Shown here piece by piece: positions 8,507 through 17,443 of a DNA stretch of 64,000 nucleotides. The first letter of the stretch is position 1; each line of letters begins with the position of its first letter. The DNA is from CAYMSF01 sp964392985 (lineage in GTDB: Bacteria > Verrucomicrobiota > Lentisphaeria > Victivallales > Victivallaceae). The translations under genes were made by a program, and so were the position numbers. The notes below the pieces were generated by a model. It had not been told where the DNA came from and ran no database searches. It worked only from the letters and a program-made list of their open reading frames with translations. The stretch lies in the NCBI GenBank assembly GCA_964392985.1, contig CAYMSF010000003.1:60294-124293 (forward strand), given 5' to 3'.

Positions 8507-11032
8507 ATGTCTGAATCTGCAAAAATAGAGTTTTATTACCGGGAAGGTAAAAAAATCTGGGCGGATTTCTCACAGAAAGCCATCGAAAAACCATTTTTCG
8601 AACTGTGGGAATTTATACAAAGACCAATGCCATTCCGGATAGATAAAAATCAACAATTGATTAATTGCGTCAATCAAGCCATCAATCTGCCTTCTCATGA
8701 CGGGGAAATGACGGGATATTACTGTTGGGACGACAGTAACAATTGTGCCGCATTGTTTGTGGAAACTTCAGACTGGTATCAGGAATGGTTGCTCGCTTTT
8801 TGTGACGGTGATCCTCAAATCTATGAACAGGCAATGGTTAATACCGGGAGCGAAGGCATCAGCCATGGCGAAAAAATGGAGATTCTCTACGACTTGATAT
8901 CTTGTTTACAGCAACACGCACCACATACAAAATTGCTGGATTTAAGTAGAAAAGATATGATTCCATGGTTGGATATGATTGCTGCCAGCCACCCGCAGAA
9001 AGTCATGAATTTAATCAAAAAACTGCCGGCTGAATCCATAAAAAAACTGCTGAAAAAGGCAATAGAGGACATGGCGGCTGACGAAATAAGTTCACAACTC
9101 GAACTGCCACTGGATGGTAATTATGCGGTTAATACTCCGGTGGGACCAGAATCGCATAACTTAATCGGCCGGCTCGCTCCCTCCACAATTTACGGCAAAA
9201 CCAGATGGGAAATTATCGCTGAGTTGAACTTCATCTTAAATGGATGCCGCCTGATGTCAGAAATTGAAAAAGATTTCCTTTTACCACTCAACAAAGCCGA
9301 AGTTATTGCCGTTGCAAATAATTCCGTAATTACTCTAAAAATCCGGTTGGACTATAAATTCCAACTCGCTCAGGGTGATGTTCTAAATACATTTCTGACC
9401 GACGAAAAGGAACTTTTCGGGACATTCATTATTGACATTTTTGACGGAATGATTATTTACGGGCGTTTACACGCCGATGTTGCCGGCGATATTGAAAATT
9501 TTCTGCCGCGCCTGTTCCTGTGTCTGCCGCCCGGCACTACGGAGTTTATCGCCGCTGAAATTGAGCATCTTATAACTGAAATTGAAAATAATGCAGGTTT
9601 TAAAGAGTCGGCACTGGAATATATTCTTGGTTTTTCTCAATTCAATTTTCAACCAGGCGATACCAACATAGACTTAACAATTGATGCGTCTCAGAAACAA
9701 GCCTGCGCCGCGGCATTCAATCCGTCTAATCCTGTCGTCGTAATTCAAGGCCCTCCAGGTACCGGCAAAACTTTTATTCTGGAACAGATTGCCCGCGAAC
9801 TTTGCCGGCAGGGATTGCGCATATTAATTACGGCGCCGTCAAATACGGCAATTGACAATATCTGCCGCAGGATCATCGATCTGCCATTGTTGCGCCTTGG
9901 CAAACATGAGCCAAGCATTGCGCGGGATATCGCCGACAAATGCTGGATATATAATCCGTCAAATGTTGACCACTTCATTGCCAACCGGGAAAAACTTAAA
10001 TCCGGCGGAATTTATGCCGGAACTCATCTCGGTTTGTTGCGCGATGAAATTGTTAATGACGATATGAAACAAAATGGTACTTATGACGTCATCATTTTTG
10101 ATGAAGCAGGCATGGCCAATACCGCAGAGTTTTTACTTTGCTCCAGATATGGCAAACGGGTTATCGCTCTCGGTGACCACAGGCAGTTGCCGCCGTTCCC
10201 GATGCCACTGAACATAAAACAACAACTGTATAACAGGTATGAAGCGATTCCGCGCAAATTTACCGTTTTAATTGATGGCAGCGCAATGGAATGGCTTGCA
10301 AATTTCCGTTTGGTACCGGTTATCATGTTGAAATATTCCTATCGCTGTCAGAATCCGCGACTGTTGCGATTTGCGTCAACGCTATTCTATGATGCCGGCA
10401 TTCGCGCAAGTTACAATGCAGAATATTATCTGCTCGGCTATCAAGAACGGCAACAAAAATTTCCGCCGGCAACCCTATGCTTCTATACCACATCAGAACT
10501 ACCCGATAAAATTCGTAAGGAAGTACTCTTTCTCGAAGGTCAAAAGCCCGGGTTGGCTAACCCGGCAGAGGCTGCCGTTTGTTGCTATATTTTTTATCAG
10601 GCAGTTCAGAAGTACCCGCTTGAAGAGATTTCAATAATCGTCCCATATCGCAAACAGGTTAATCTTGTCAGAAACAATTTATCGATTGAACGGATTCGTT
10701 CATTGATACCCAATGAAAATATAAGTGAAGAGCGATGGAATTTATTTTTATCATCACGCGTGGCAACAGTGGACAGTTTTCAAGGCGGAGAAAGTGACCT
10801 GGTTATTATCTCCTATGTCCGCAGTAATGAAAATGATGGTATAGGATTTACAGACAATCACAATCGAATCAATGTCGCGCATACCAGATGCCGGCGGGAA
10901 CTACACATTGTCGGTGATCTGGAGTGTCTGAAACGCCAGGCTGACACCAATATTTTTCAGCGCATGGAAAAAGCATTCCGCCGTGACGGCATGATTGTCA
11001 ATGTCAACGAAATAATGCTGAACAAACAGTAA
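8507..11032 (+). CDS. Superfamily 1 (UPF1/DNA2-like) helicase
   Basis: An 841-residue predicted nucleic-acid helicase. The N-terminal roughly 390 residues are not recognised. The C-terminal two-RecA-fold motor has motif I GPPGTGKT (about 415-422), motif II DEAG (about 531, Walker B), motif III GDHRQLPPF (about 555), motif IV-like SYRCQNP, motif V DSFQGGESD (about 756) and motif VI NVAHTRCRRELHIVGD. This order and the QGGE/TRCR signatures are those of the SF1B UPF1-like group. GGAGG at 8490-8494 is 12 nt from the ATG, a long spacing. It probably shares a transcript with lipA and the kinase. A defence role is possible for this superfamily, but nothing here demonstrates it. Confidence 0.88.
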   Translation: MSESAKIEFYYREGKKIWADFSQKAIEKPFFELWEFIQRPMPFRIDKNQQLINCVNQAINLPSHDGEMTGYYCWDDSNNCAALFVETSDWYQEWLLAFCDGDPQIYEQAMVNTGSEGISHGEKMEILYDLISCLQQHAPHTKLLDLSRKDMIPWLDMIAASHPQKVMNLIKKLPAESIKKLLKKAIEDMAADEISSQLELPLDGNYAVNTPVGPESHNLIGRLAPSTIYGKTRWEIIAELNFILNGCRLMSEIEKDFLLPLNKAEVIAVANNSVITLKIRLDYKFQLAQGDVLNTFLTDEKELFGTFIIDIFDGMIIYGRLHADVAGDIENFLPRLFLCLPPGTTEFIAAEIEHLITEIENNAGFKESALEYILGFSQFNFQPGDTNIDLTIDASQKQACAAAFNPSNPVVVIQGPPGTGKTFILEQIARELCRQGLRILITAPSNTAIDNICRRIIDLPLLRLGKHEPSIARDIADKCWIYNPSNVDHFIANREKLKSGGIYAGTHLGLLRDEIVNDDMKQNGTYDVIIFDEAGMANTAEFLLCSRYGKRVIALGDHRQLPPFPMPLNIKQQLYNRYEAIPRKFTVLIDGSAMEWLANFRLVPVIMLKYSYRCQNPRLLRFASTLFYDAGIRASYNAEYYLLGYQERQQKFPPATLCFYTTSELPDKIRKEVLFLEGQKPGLANPAEAAVCCYIFYQAVQKYPLEEISIIVPYRKQVNLVRNNLSIERIRSLIPNENISEERWNLFLSSRVATVDSFQGGESDLVIISYVRSNENDGIGFTDNHNRINVAHTRCRRELHIVGDLECLKRQADTNIFQRMEKAFRRDGMIVNVNEIMLNKQ

Positions 11033-11053
11033 TTATCTGCATCGCAGGGCAAG

Positions 11054-12472
11054 CTACCGTTTCCGGTTATGTTTGTCCATTACTGGAAGTTTCGTCGCCA
11101 GAACAAAAGCCAGGCATGCACAGGAAAAAGGAAGGGCGGCGTAAAATACCCGCATCGACAGGAATACATCCGGAGACTGATTGCCGCCAAGCGTTGCGTC
11201 AAACCCTGACCACGCCAACAACGGTCCTGCAATCGCCGGGCTGATAATCATACCGAACTTATTCGTCACCGACATCACCGCAACCATTGTTCCTTCGCGA
11301 CGTATGCCATTGTGTTCCTCATCCCAGTCACACACATCGCCAAGCATAGACAGCCCCAACATTCCTATGCTATTGTATGGCGCCAACATAAACGCCACCA
11401 AAAGCAAAAACCCCGGCGGTACTCCAGGTTGATGAATGAACCACTTTGCCATCTCGCCGGCGATACCAAAACTTAGTGCGATGAAAATAGCGTTACGTTT
11501 TCCGCAACGCTCCGCGATATACCGGAATATCGGTATACATGCCAAAGCGGAGATGCTCCATGTCATTCCCGCCATTGCCGCCCAAGTTGCGCCACGCATC
11601 GTGTCGCCGCCAAACATATAATAACTTTTCAGATAAAAACTAAACTGTGAAACAATGGCGCCGCCAAAAACCGCGACACAACTGACAATGACAAGAATGC
11701 GGAACGGCTTTACCTTGAGCGCTCTAAACATATCACCATAGGAAGATGTTTTATGTGGTGTTTCCTCCGCCTGGACAATTATTCGTGGCTGTTCGCGCGA
11801 AAGTTTCTGTAATACTATGGTGCAAATCAACATAAATACCGCAAGCGCTCCGGTGCCCAAAAGCAATGGCATTTGTATTCCACCTGACATTACTTTTTTC
11901 AACCACATGATTAACGGCAGCGCCCAATTGCCGAGGGTACCGCCAAGAATCGCGCCCATCGTAAACCAGGCGGCAAGACTGTTGCGGTCAGAACCTTGAC
12001 CGGTTCTGGCGACTAACATAGCATTCAAAGAAACCGTAAACGTCGAGAAAGCAAAGACAAATACCGTCGTTGTAACTAGAAGGAAAGCCAGTTTCCAGTA
12101 TTCACCCCAACCCGGAGGCGCTAAAAATATTACTGGCATTAGAATGGCAGAACCAATTCCGCCGAGCCAGATTAGCGGTTTGCATTTGCGTCCGGAATTC
12201 GTCCGTTTATCAACATGATGACCTATCCAGGGTTCAATCATTGCCTCGGTCAACCGGTTAATCAGTACTGCCGGTCCGAGAAGCATGGGATTGACGCACA
12301 GCAGTACGTTATACACCTGCAATATAATGCTTTTGGGGATATATCCGAAGCTTTGCTGAGCGCCGCCAAGAGAAAAACCCATCTTCTCACCAAATGTCAG
12401 AGGTGGTTTTGAATAAACTTCTCGAGCTCCAGATTCAACCGCTGGCATTGGTTTGTCAGTTTCTAACGCCAT
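11054..12472 (-). CDS. GPH-family sugar:cation symporter (MFS)
   Basis: A 472-residue inner-membrane transporter with about 12 hydrophobic helices, resembling the glycoside-pentoside-hexuronide:cation symporters (MelB/XylP type). The early helix pattern is FGEKMGFSLGG. The cytoplasmic loop between helices 2 and 3 is IEPWIGHHVDKRTNSGRKC, characteristic of the family. The middle loop LGDVCDWDEEHNG is the second family hallmark. It would couple uptake of a glycoside or uronide to Na+ or H+. It is convergent with the helicase (21-bp gap) and no glycosidase is adjacent. The nearest is lacZ over 40 kb away. Confidence 0.88.
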   Translation of the reverse strand: MALETDKPMPAVESGAREVYSKPPLTFGEKMGFSLGGAQQSFGYIPKSIILQVYNVLLCVNPMLLGPAVLINRLTEAMIEPWIGHHVDKRTNSGRKCKPLIWLGGIGSAILMPVIFLAPPGWGEYWKLAFLLVTTTVFVFAFSTFTVSLNAMLVARTGQGSDRNSLAAWFTMGAILGGTLGNWALPLIMWLKKVMSGGIQMPLLLGTGALAVFMLICTIVLQKLSREQPRIIVQAEETPHKTSSYGDMFRALKVKPFRILVIVSCVAVFGGAIVSQFSFYLKSYYMFGGDTMRGATWAAMAGMTWSISALACIPIFRYIAERCGKRNAIFIALSFGIAGEMAKWFIHQPGVPPGFLLLVAFMLAPYNSIGMLGLSMLGDVCDWDEEHNGIRREGTMVAVMSVTNKFGMIISPAIAGPLLAWSGFDATLGGNQSPDVFLSMRVFYAALPFSCACLAFVLATKLPVMDKHNRKR

Positions 12473-12621
12473 GTTTCAATTCCAATATTTTTATTATTCA
12501 TGATTGCATAAACATTTTTAAAATTAATAAACCAAGCCTTAATATGTCTCAATTTTAGACAAATGCAAACAATTATTACACGACTGACACTCCCAAATAC
12601 TGACAATAGAGTAATAGTGTG

Positions 12622-13113
12622 TTACCTGAGGTTCCGATAAATCGTTGTTGATTTAAAATGGTCAGTCCAGTGCCTGGCTTCGTAAACCTTCCATGACGAA
12701 ACTACCATTTCAATCAGGTCGAAACGATAGATAACTTCAGGATTGTCAATCTGCTTCAAATACTTCATTCCGGCACGGAGGATTCTTTTTTTCTGCTTTT
12801 CCGTCAAACCTTGCGCCGGTCGTGAACGGGTGGTATGCCGACGGGTTTTAACCTCTAAAAATACGAGGGTGTGACCGTCTCTGGCAACAATATCTATTTC
12901 ACCGGATTTAACTTTATAATTACGGCAGAGGATGTCATAATTTTTTAAGCGCAACAGTGAACAAGCCAACGATTCGCCACGTCGTCCCAGACGAAGATGT
13001 TTGTTCTTTGCCTGATAATATTTATTCCCCGGGACAACTGCAAGATATGACAAAACCAGGTTAAAACCGGCTTTTATTCCAAAAAGCAATTTGATATCCG
13101 AAATTAATGGCAT
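12622..13113 (-). CDS. yraN: YraN/UPF0102 family endonuclease-like protein
   Basis: A small protein with the Holliday-junction-resolvase-like nuclease fold of the UPF0102 family. The core LGRRGESLACSLLRLKNY is followed by the motif GEIDIVARDGHTLVFLEVKTRR, whose E, D and ExK residues are the nuclease-type acidic/lysine set. The ATG at 13111-13113 gives 163 residues. A longer frame reaches a TTG at 13200 but with no ribosome site, and even the short form has about 40 residues more than typical members. In many bacteria yraN follows rnhB. Here rnhB is about 48 kb away. Confidence 0.85.
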   Translation of the reverse strand: MPLISDIKLLFGIKAGFNLVLSYLAVVPGNKYYQAKNKHLRLGRRGESLACSLLRLKNYDILCRNYKVKSGEIDIVARDGHTLVFLEVKTRRHTTRSRPAQGLTEKQKKRILRAGMKYLKQIDNPEVIYRFDLIEMVVSSWKVYEARHWTDHFKSTTIYRNLR

Positions 13114-13279
13114 TTTATTGCAACATCTTTCATCCAATATATTTTGATAAATAAACGCATAACCTTGCTGAAAACTTAGTTTGAATTTAGATTTATGCAA
13201 GTAAAACTATTGCAAAATACTCTTTCCGGGCTATAGTTTTTTCGGCTGTTTTTCCAAATAATATTCAACAGGTAGTGTT

Positions 13280-13870
13280 ATGCAAAGAGTTTGTTTTCTA
13301 GATCGTGACGGGGTGGTAAACGAAGAGGTAGAGTACTTGAGCGACCCTGACAAAGCGATAATTATCCCGGGCACTGCACACGCATTAAAAACGTTACGGG
13401 CTCACGGTTATATGGCAATTGTTGTTTCCAATCAAGCTGGTGTGGCTCGCGGTTTTTACAACTCGGATGATGTCGATAAAGTTAATGCCAGAATCCAGCA
13501 ACTGCTGGAAAAAGACGGGGCAGGAATAGATGATTTTTTTTATTGCCCGCATCATCCGGAATTCACCGGAGAGTGCAACTGCAGAAAACCGGAGCCGGGA
13601 ATGTTTTTGCGAGCGGCGGAAAAATATGATATTGATTTGTCTCAATCATTAATGGTTGGCGATAGAATGTCCGATCTTGAAGCGGCTAAACGCGCAGGGT
13701 GTAATAATTGTTATTTAGTTCGTACCGGTTACGGCGACGAAGTAATTGCACAATCAAATCCAGTTGATGTCAAAATTGCCGACAACTTGGATGCGGCCGT
13801 CAACGATTTTTTTAAAGGCAAACATGATTGCGCGAATGAAACCGGACTTGCTGACACTTTTGAGCAATAA
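13280..13870 (+). CDS. gmhB: D-glycero-D-manno-heptose 1,7-bisphosphate 7-phosphatase
   Basis: A HAD-superfamily phosphatase of ADP-heptose synthesis, used for LPS inner core. The 196 residues begin with the catalytic DRDG (nucleophile Asp8, acid Asp10). SNQAGVARG follows at 50-58. The structural zinc ligands are Cys89, His91 and the CNC pair (Cys99, Cys101). The acidic motif VGDRMSDLEAA binds Mg. The zinc-binding insertion is typical of GmhB and of the HisB N-terminal domain. The absence of a dehydratase domain or his genes favours GmhB. It starts a plus-strand cluster with lepB (76-bp gap). Confidence 0.88.
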   Translation: MQRVCFLDRDGVVNEEVEYLSDPDKAIIIPGTAHALKTLRAHGYMAIVVSNQAGVARGFYNSDDVDKVNARIQQLLEKDGAGIDDFFYCPHHPEFTGECNCRKPEPGMFLRAAEKYDIDLSQSLMVGDRMSDLEAAKRAGCNNCYLVRTGYGDEVIAQSNPVDVKIADNLDAAVNDFFKGKHDCANETGLADTFEQ

Positions 13871-13946
13871 TTTAATGGTGGTTTTGCCGTGTTCAGGCAC
13901 GGTCCATATCTGTATCTATTCAATAACAAAGATATATTAAGTTTAA

Positions 13947-14516
13947 ATGTCATCGTTGTCTGAAAAATTTTTTCTGGTTATTCGCTGGTATCTTGCCTGC
14001 TGGAGACCTTATCGTTACAGTCCGGCGCCTGCGGGAATTAAAGATTTTTTATTCCCTTCCATGAATCGATGTTTCTGGGTAAGGATTATATCATTGATAA
14101 TCGCTGCCTATTTGGTGTTTGGTTTTATTTTGATACCAACGTTCATCAAGGGCGGCAGCATGGAACCGACATACCACAGTGTTGGATTTAATTTCTGTTG
14201 GCGCGGCCGGTATCTCTACTCTGAACCGCAGCGCCATGATATTGTCATCATCCGTTATGTGGATAAAGTGTTGCTGCTCAAACGCATAGTTGCATTTGCC
14301 GGAGAAACCGTTGAGTTCCGCAATGGTGTACTTTTCGTCAACGGCTTGGCATTGAAAGAACCATATGTCCATTATTTATGTGATTGGGATTTGCCACCGC
14401 GCAAGGTTAAAAAGGGTCATGTTTATGCAATCGGTGATAATCGCAGCATGCCGATTCATCAACATTATTTCGGGCAGGTTGCGGTTGAAAGGATTTACGG
14501 CGCGCCATTATGGTAA
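13947..14516 (+). CDS. lepB: Signal peptidase I with divergent box E
   Basis: A membrane serine/lysine protease that removes signal peptides from exported proteins. The 189 residues include one membrane helix (about 45-66), catalytic Ser71 in GGSMEPT and general base Lys112 in LLLKRIVAFAGE. The substrate-binding box E starts normally with GDNR (163-166) but continues SMPIHQHYFG where the usual SxDSR Ser, Asp and Arg are Pro, His and His. The catalytic dyad is intact, so activity is expected. The gene overlaps the next one by 7 bp. Confidence 0.87.
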   Translation: MSSLSEKFFLVIRWYLACWRPYRYSPAPAGIKDFLFPSMNRCFWVRIISLIIAAYLVFGFILIPTFIKGGSMEPTYHSVGFNFCWRGRYLYSEPQRHDIVIIRYVDKVLLLKRIVAFAGETVEFRNGVLFVNGLALKEPYVHYLCDWDLPPRKVKKGHVYAIGDNRSMPIHQHYFGQVAVERIYGAPLW

Positions 14517-15019
14517 CAGGCAAAATAAAAATATTATTGTTAGTCGTAATTTTCGTTGTCACGTCGTGGGTTGCCTGGACAATGCTTAAACCGCCTGATG
14601 ACCGCGGACTTGTTTTACGTCAATTAAAATACTTCCGGACTAACTCTTCAAAATATAGCGGGGAAGGTACAACCCAGGCATTGGTCAAAAGCAAATCGCT
14701 GGAGACAATATTCGCTGGCAGTTGCAGAATTGATGTCAATGTTGACTTTATTAACGGAACATTCACCCCTGAGGAGATTGCCGGAAAAGCGATTTATTAC
14801 CGCCGCTTCTTTGAATCTGCAGTAATTGATTTTAGCGACATAAAAGTTGACATTGCCGGTAGTGAACACGCTACTGCAACAATGACAGCTTCATTGGACG
14901 GAATTCTTAAAAACAACAAACGTATCAGTGAATTTCGCAATCTGCAATGTAACTTTAAGAAAACAAATAAAAAATGGTTGATTACTGCAATAGATTTTCA
15001 ACCGATTCTGGAAAAATAA
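14510..15019 (+). CDS. Membrane-anchored protein, possibly NTF2-like
   Basis: 169 residues, not recognised with confidence. A single N-terminal membrane helix (KILLLVVIFVVTSWVAW, residues 7-23) leaves the rest outside the cytoplasm. The soluble part alternates helix and strands and ends with FKKTNKKWLITAIDFQP, a pattern seen in NTF2/SnoaL-like folds. That is only a resemblance. Its start overlaps lepB by 7 bp, so it is co-translated with signal peptidase and may be a membrane partner or merely an operon companion. Confidence 0.75.
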   Translation: MVTGKIKILLLVVIFVVTSWVAWTMLKPPDDRGLVLRQLKYFRTNSSKYSGEGTTQALVKSKSLETIFAGSCRIDVNVDFINGTFTPEEIAGKAIYYRRFFESAVIDFSDIKVDIAGSEHATATMTASLDGILKNNKRISEFRNLQCNFKKTNKKWLITAIDFQPILEK

Positions 15020-15100
15020 TTTAAACCGGTTATGTTAAAACTCCAACCCGGCGACGGTCTGTACAAAAGTAATCACAACAACAACTAATGATATAAATAA

Positions 15101-17188
15101 TCATTCACCAGATGCTGCAGACGTTATATTTTTACCGACATCGTTAAGCACCAGATATTTTAAATAAGACAACATGTCATGCTGACAGATGATGACTGTT
15201 CTTCGCGCTCCATCTTTTATGTCCGAATACCTCATATCGATCGAAAATCCATTTCCGCGAATACCGCAGTTATGCCATCCCGGGTGATTTATATCCCAAT
15301 TAAATTTCCCATATTTCTTAACCATCTGATTTTGCAAATGTTTCCACGTTGCCGGACTGTTTTCGAACGTAATGGTTACAGATTCCAGCCGTCCTGCAAT
15401 AAAAAACAACAGCGTTGAGGTTGCCTCCGGAAACAAGTTATTACCTTTATACTGCCAGATAGCAATGATTCCGCTGTATTCCATTTTCTGCGGTGCACCT
15501 AAAGTCTTTAACGATGCATCAACGGTCTGATCGCTGCAACCCGGAAAAAGCCCGGAAAACTCTTGAGAAACGGTTTTGACCTTCCCGCTGAGAAAAGCAT
15601 TATGCAGATTGTAAACAATAAAATTTCGCTGTGGATTGCCCTGACAAACATCGCAAGTCCGTTTTTCTGCAACCGTCAAACGGTTTCTGCCGGCGTAATC
15701 GTGTACTGCAATCTGCCCGGTACCACGGCAACGGGGACAATTTAGTTGGCTTTTACGATAAGACTGCATGCTTTGGAACACTTCCTGAGCCTGTTCCCGC
15801 GCCAACGCGGAGGCATTGTTCATTGGAACCCCGGCGAGAACAGAAATAAATCTGGCTTTGTCCATTTCACTTTTGAACATAGTGTCGAGGAAACGCAGTG
15901 AACATTGATAATTCCAGATATTGTCCAGCGGAAAATATGTTTTCATAAAAAACATCATTGCTTGAAAACTGTTCTTGTATTCCATAATATTTTTCAACAG
16001 TGAATTATTTGCCTCCAGCAATATTTTGCAGGCATCAAGGTCTTTCTGTTTCTTTTCCGGATCAATTACTTCAAAATCGTTCAAGTCTATGTTATCCACG
16101 CGTGTTGCGAAACGGCGAACGCCTTCATCGCTTGCATTCTTATTGCCAAATCTGGTACCGTCAAAAATATTTTTGGATAAAGATTGACGCTGCAAATAAG
16201 TTGATACCCCTATCACCCGGAAATTCTCTCCGACCACCGGACCACCACTGTTGCCTGGAACAATACCGGCACTGATTTCAATCACACCCGGTCCAATACC
16301 CTGCAAAATACCTTTCAAGTCTGTAACAACGCCATCACCCAGACTGTCACCATAAGCCGCCAGGCCGGAATCCAAGGCCAAGTCAGTAACCTTTGCCTCG
16401 AGTTCCAAGGGAATGACTCCGGCTGGAAGGTCTATTTCTATAAATACCAAATCTCTTGTTTTTGATACCAATGACGATTTTGCTTTATATTCACGCCGGT
16501 CACTATCGGCGATGGTCGGGTCAGGCATCGCCGCATAAACATGCGCATTGGTTATGATTACCGGAGTACCGCGATAATTACAAATAAATCCACTGCCGGC
16601 TCCGCCGCCACCACGAATAAAGACAATACTTTTATGTATATTTGATGACGTTATGCCATATCCTGAGGAAGACAAAAACGGCGGTAACTGTTTCAGGCGC
16701 AATAAAAAAGCTTTTCCCGCCTCTAAAACAGGACTGATTCGATTATTTTTTTTCTCAATTGTTGAGTCATTGCTTGACGCAGAGGCTGATAATTTGTCCT
16801 GATTCTGGCTGTTCAACGGTTTTACCGTAGCAAGGCCGAACGCTTCACGGATTTCGGGTGCAAGTTGTGCAGAGCGCAGACTGCGCACTGAACCGTTTTG
16901 TTCAACTACAATTTGATCTTTCCTGATTCCGTTAAGCTGAGCCTCCGGATAAACTTTGCCGTCAACCGTCTTCAAATCAAAAGGCTTTATATTTTCAATT
17001 TTAACAATTTTCTCGCCCTCTGAATGAAAGATTCTGACTTCTTCGTCTCCAGCCGTTTCGATTTTCACATTGTGGTAAACCTTGCCATCAGTCGTAGCTA
17101 TATCAAACGCAGAGAATCTGAACATAGTGATAATGGATAAAAACAGGCATAACAGTATTTTAATGACAGTTGAATTCATAACGAACAT
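15101..17188 (-). CDS. Secreted trypsin-like serine protease with N-terminal repeats and a C-rich motif
   Basis: A 695-residue exported protein. The signal peptide covers about residues 1-28. Two roughly 40-residue repeats begin TTDGKVYHNV (32) and TVDGKVYPEA (74). The protease domain holds the S1 triad His216 in ITNAHV, Asp246 in TRDLVFIEID and Ser314 in PGNSGGPV. The latter half contains a DnaJ-like cysteine pair, CPRCRGTGQ and CDVCQG (about 493-525), and a C-terminal region of no known family. The repeats resemble those of secreted PVC-group proteins. It probably degrades or senses misfolded envelope proteins, but no PDZ domain is visible. Confidence 0.87.
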   Translation of the reverse strand: MFVMNSTVIKILLCLFLSIITMFRFSAFDIATTDGKVYHNVKIETAGDEEVRIFHSEGEKIVKIENIKPFDLKTVDGKVYPEAQLNGIRKDQIVVEQNGSVRSLRSAQLAPEIREAFGLATVKPLNSQNQDKLSASASSNDSTIEKKNNRISPVLEAGKAFLLRLKQLPPFLSSSGYGITSSNIHKSIVFIRGGGGAGSGFICNYRGTPVIITNAHVYAAMPDPTIADSDRREYKAKSSLVSKTRDLVFIEIDLPAGVIPLELEAKVTDLALDSGLAAYGDSLGDGVVTDLKGILQGIGPGVIEISAGIVPGNSGGPVVGENFRVIGVSTYLQRQSLSKNIFDGTRFGNKNASDEGVRRFATRVDNIDLNDFEVIDPEKKQKDLDACKILLEANNSLLKNIMEYKNSFQAMMFFMKTYFPLDNIWNYQCSLRFLDTMFKSEMDKARFISVLAGVPMNNASALAREQAQEVFQSMQSYRKSQLNCPRCRGTGQIAVHDYAGRNRLTVAEKRTCDVCQGNPQRNFIVYNLHNAFLSGKVKTVSQEFSGLFPGCSDQTVDASLKTLGAPQKMEYSGIIAIWQYKGNNLFPEATSTLLFFIAGRLESVTITFENSPATWKHLQNQMVKKYGKFNWDINHPGWHNCGIRGNGFSIDMRYSDIKDGARRTVIICQHDMLSYLKYLVLNDVGKNITSAASGE

Positions 17189-17333
17189 TATTCCGGAAAA
17201 TTATTGAGCACAGTTTTCAATCTAACGCAATACGGTAATTCTGTTTAATTCAAAATTCAAGCTGTTTAAAAAACTTTATCTTCACGGGCAACACTACATA
17301 TTCCGGCAAAAAGATGTTCGCCGTTTGACAAAA

Positions 17334-17361
17334 CTGACAAAGTGCGCCATATTTGTAGTAT
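17334..17361 (+). promoter_or_regulatory. Candidate sigma-70 promoter for the AarF/UbiB gene
   Basis: CTGACA (17334-17339) and TAGTAT (17356-17361) are separated by 16 bp and lie about 80 bp before the preferred ATG. An overlapping TTGACA at 17325-17330 makes a tandem TTGACAAA/CTGACAAA pair spaced about one helical turn apart, which could be either alternative -35 elements or protein-binding half-sites. Confidence 0.4.
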
Positions 17362-17443
17362 ATGAAGTCCCTTTATAAGTTCATTACTAGTTACAAACGT
17401 TACGCAAGACGTGGCATGAATGAAAAAACTGGGAGAGGAAAAA

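Noticed and set aside
13880..13910. Terminator between gmhB and lepB (CCGTG/CACGG)
   Set aside because: Only 5 bp of stem and no T run follows.
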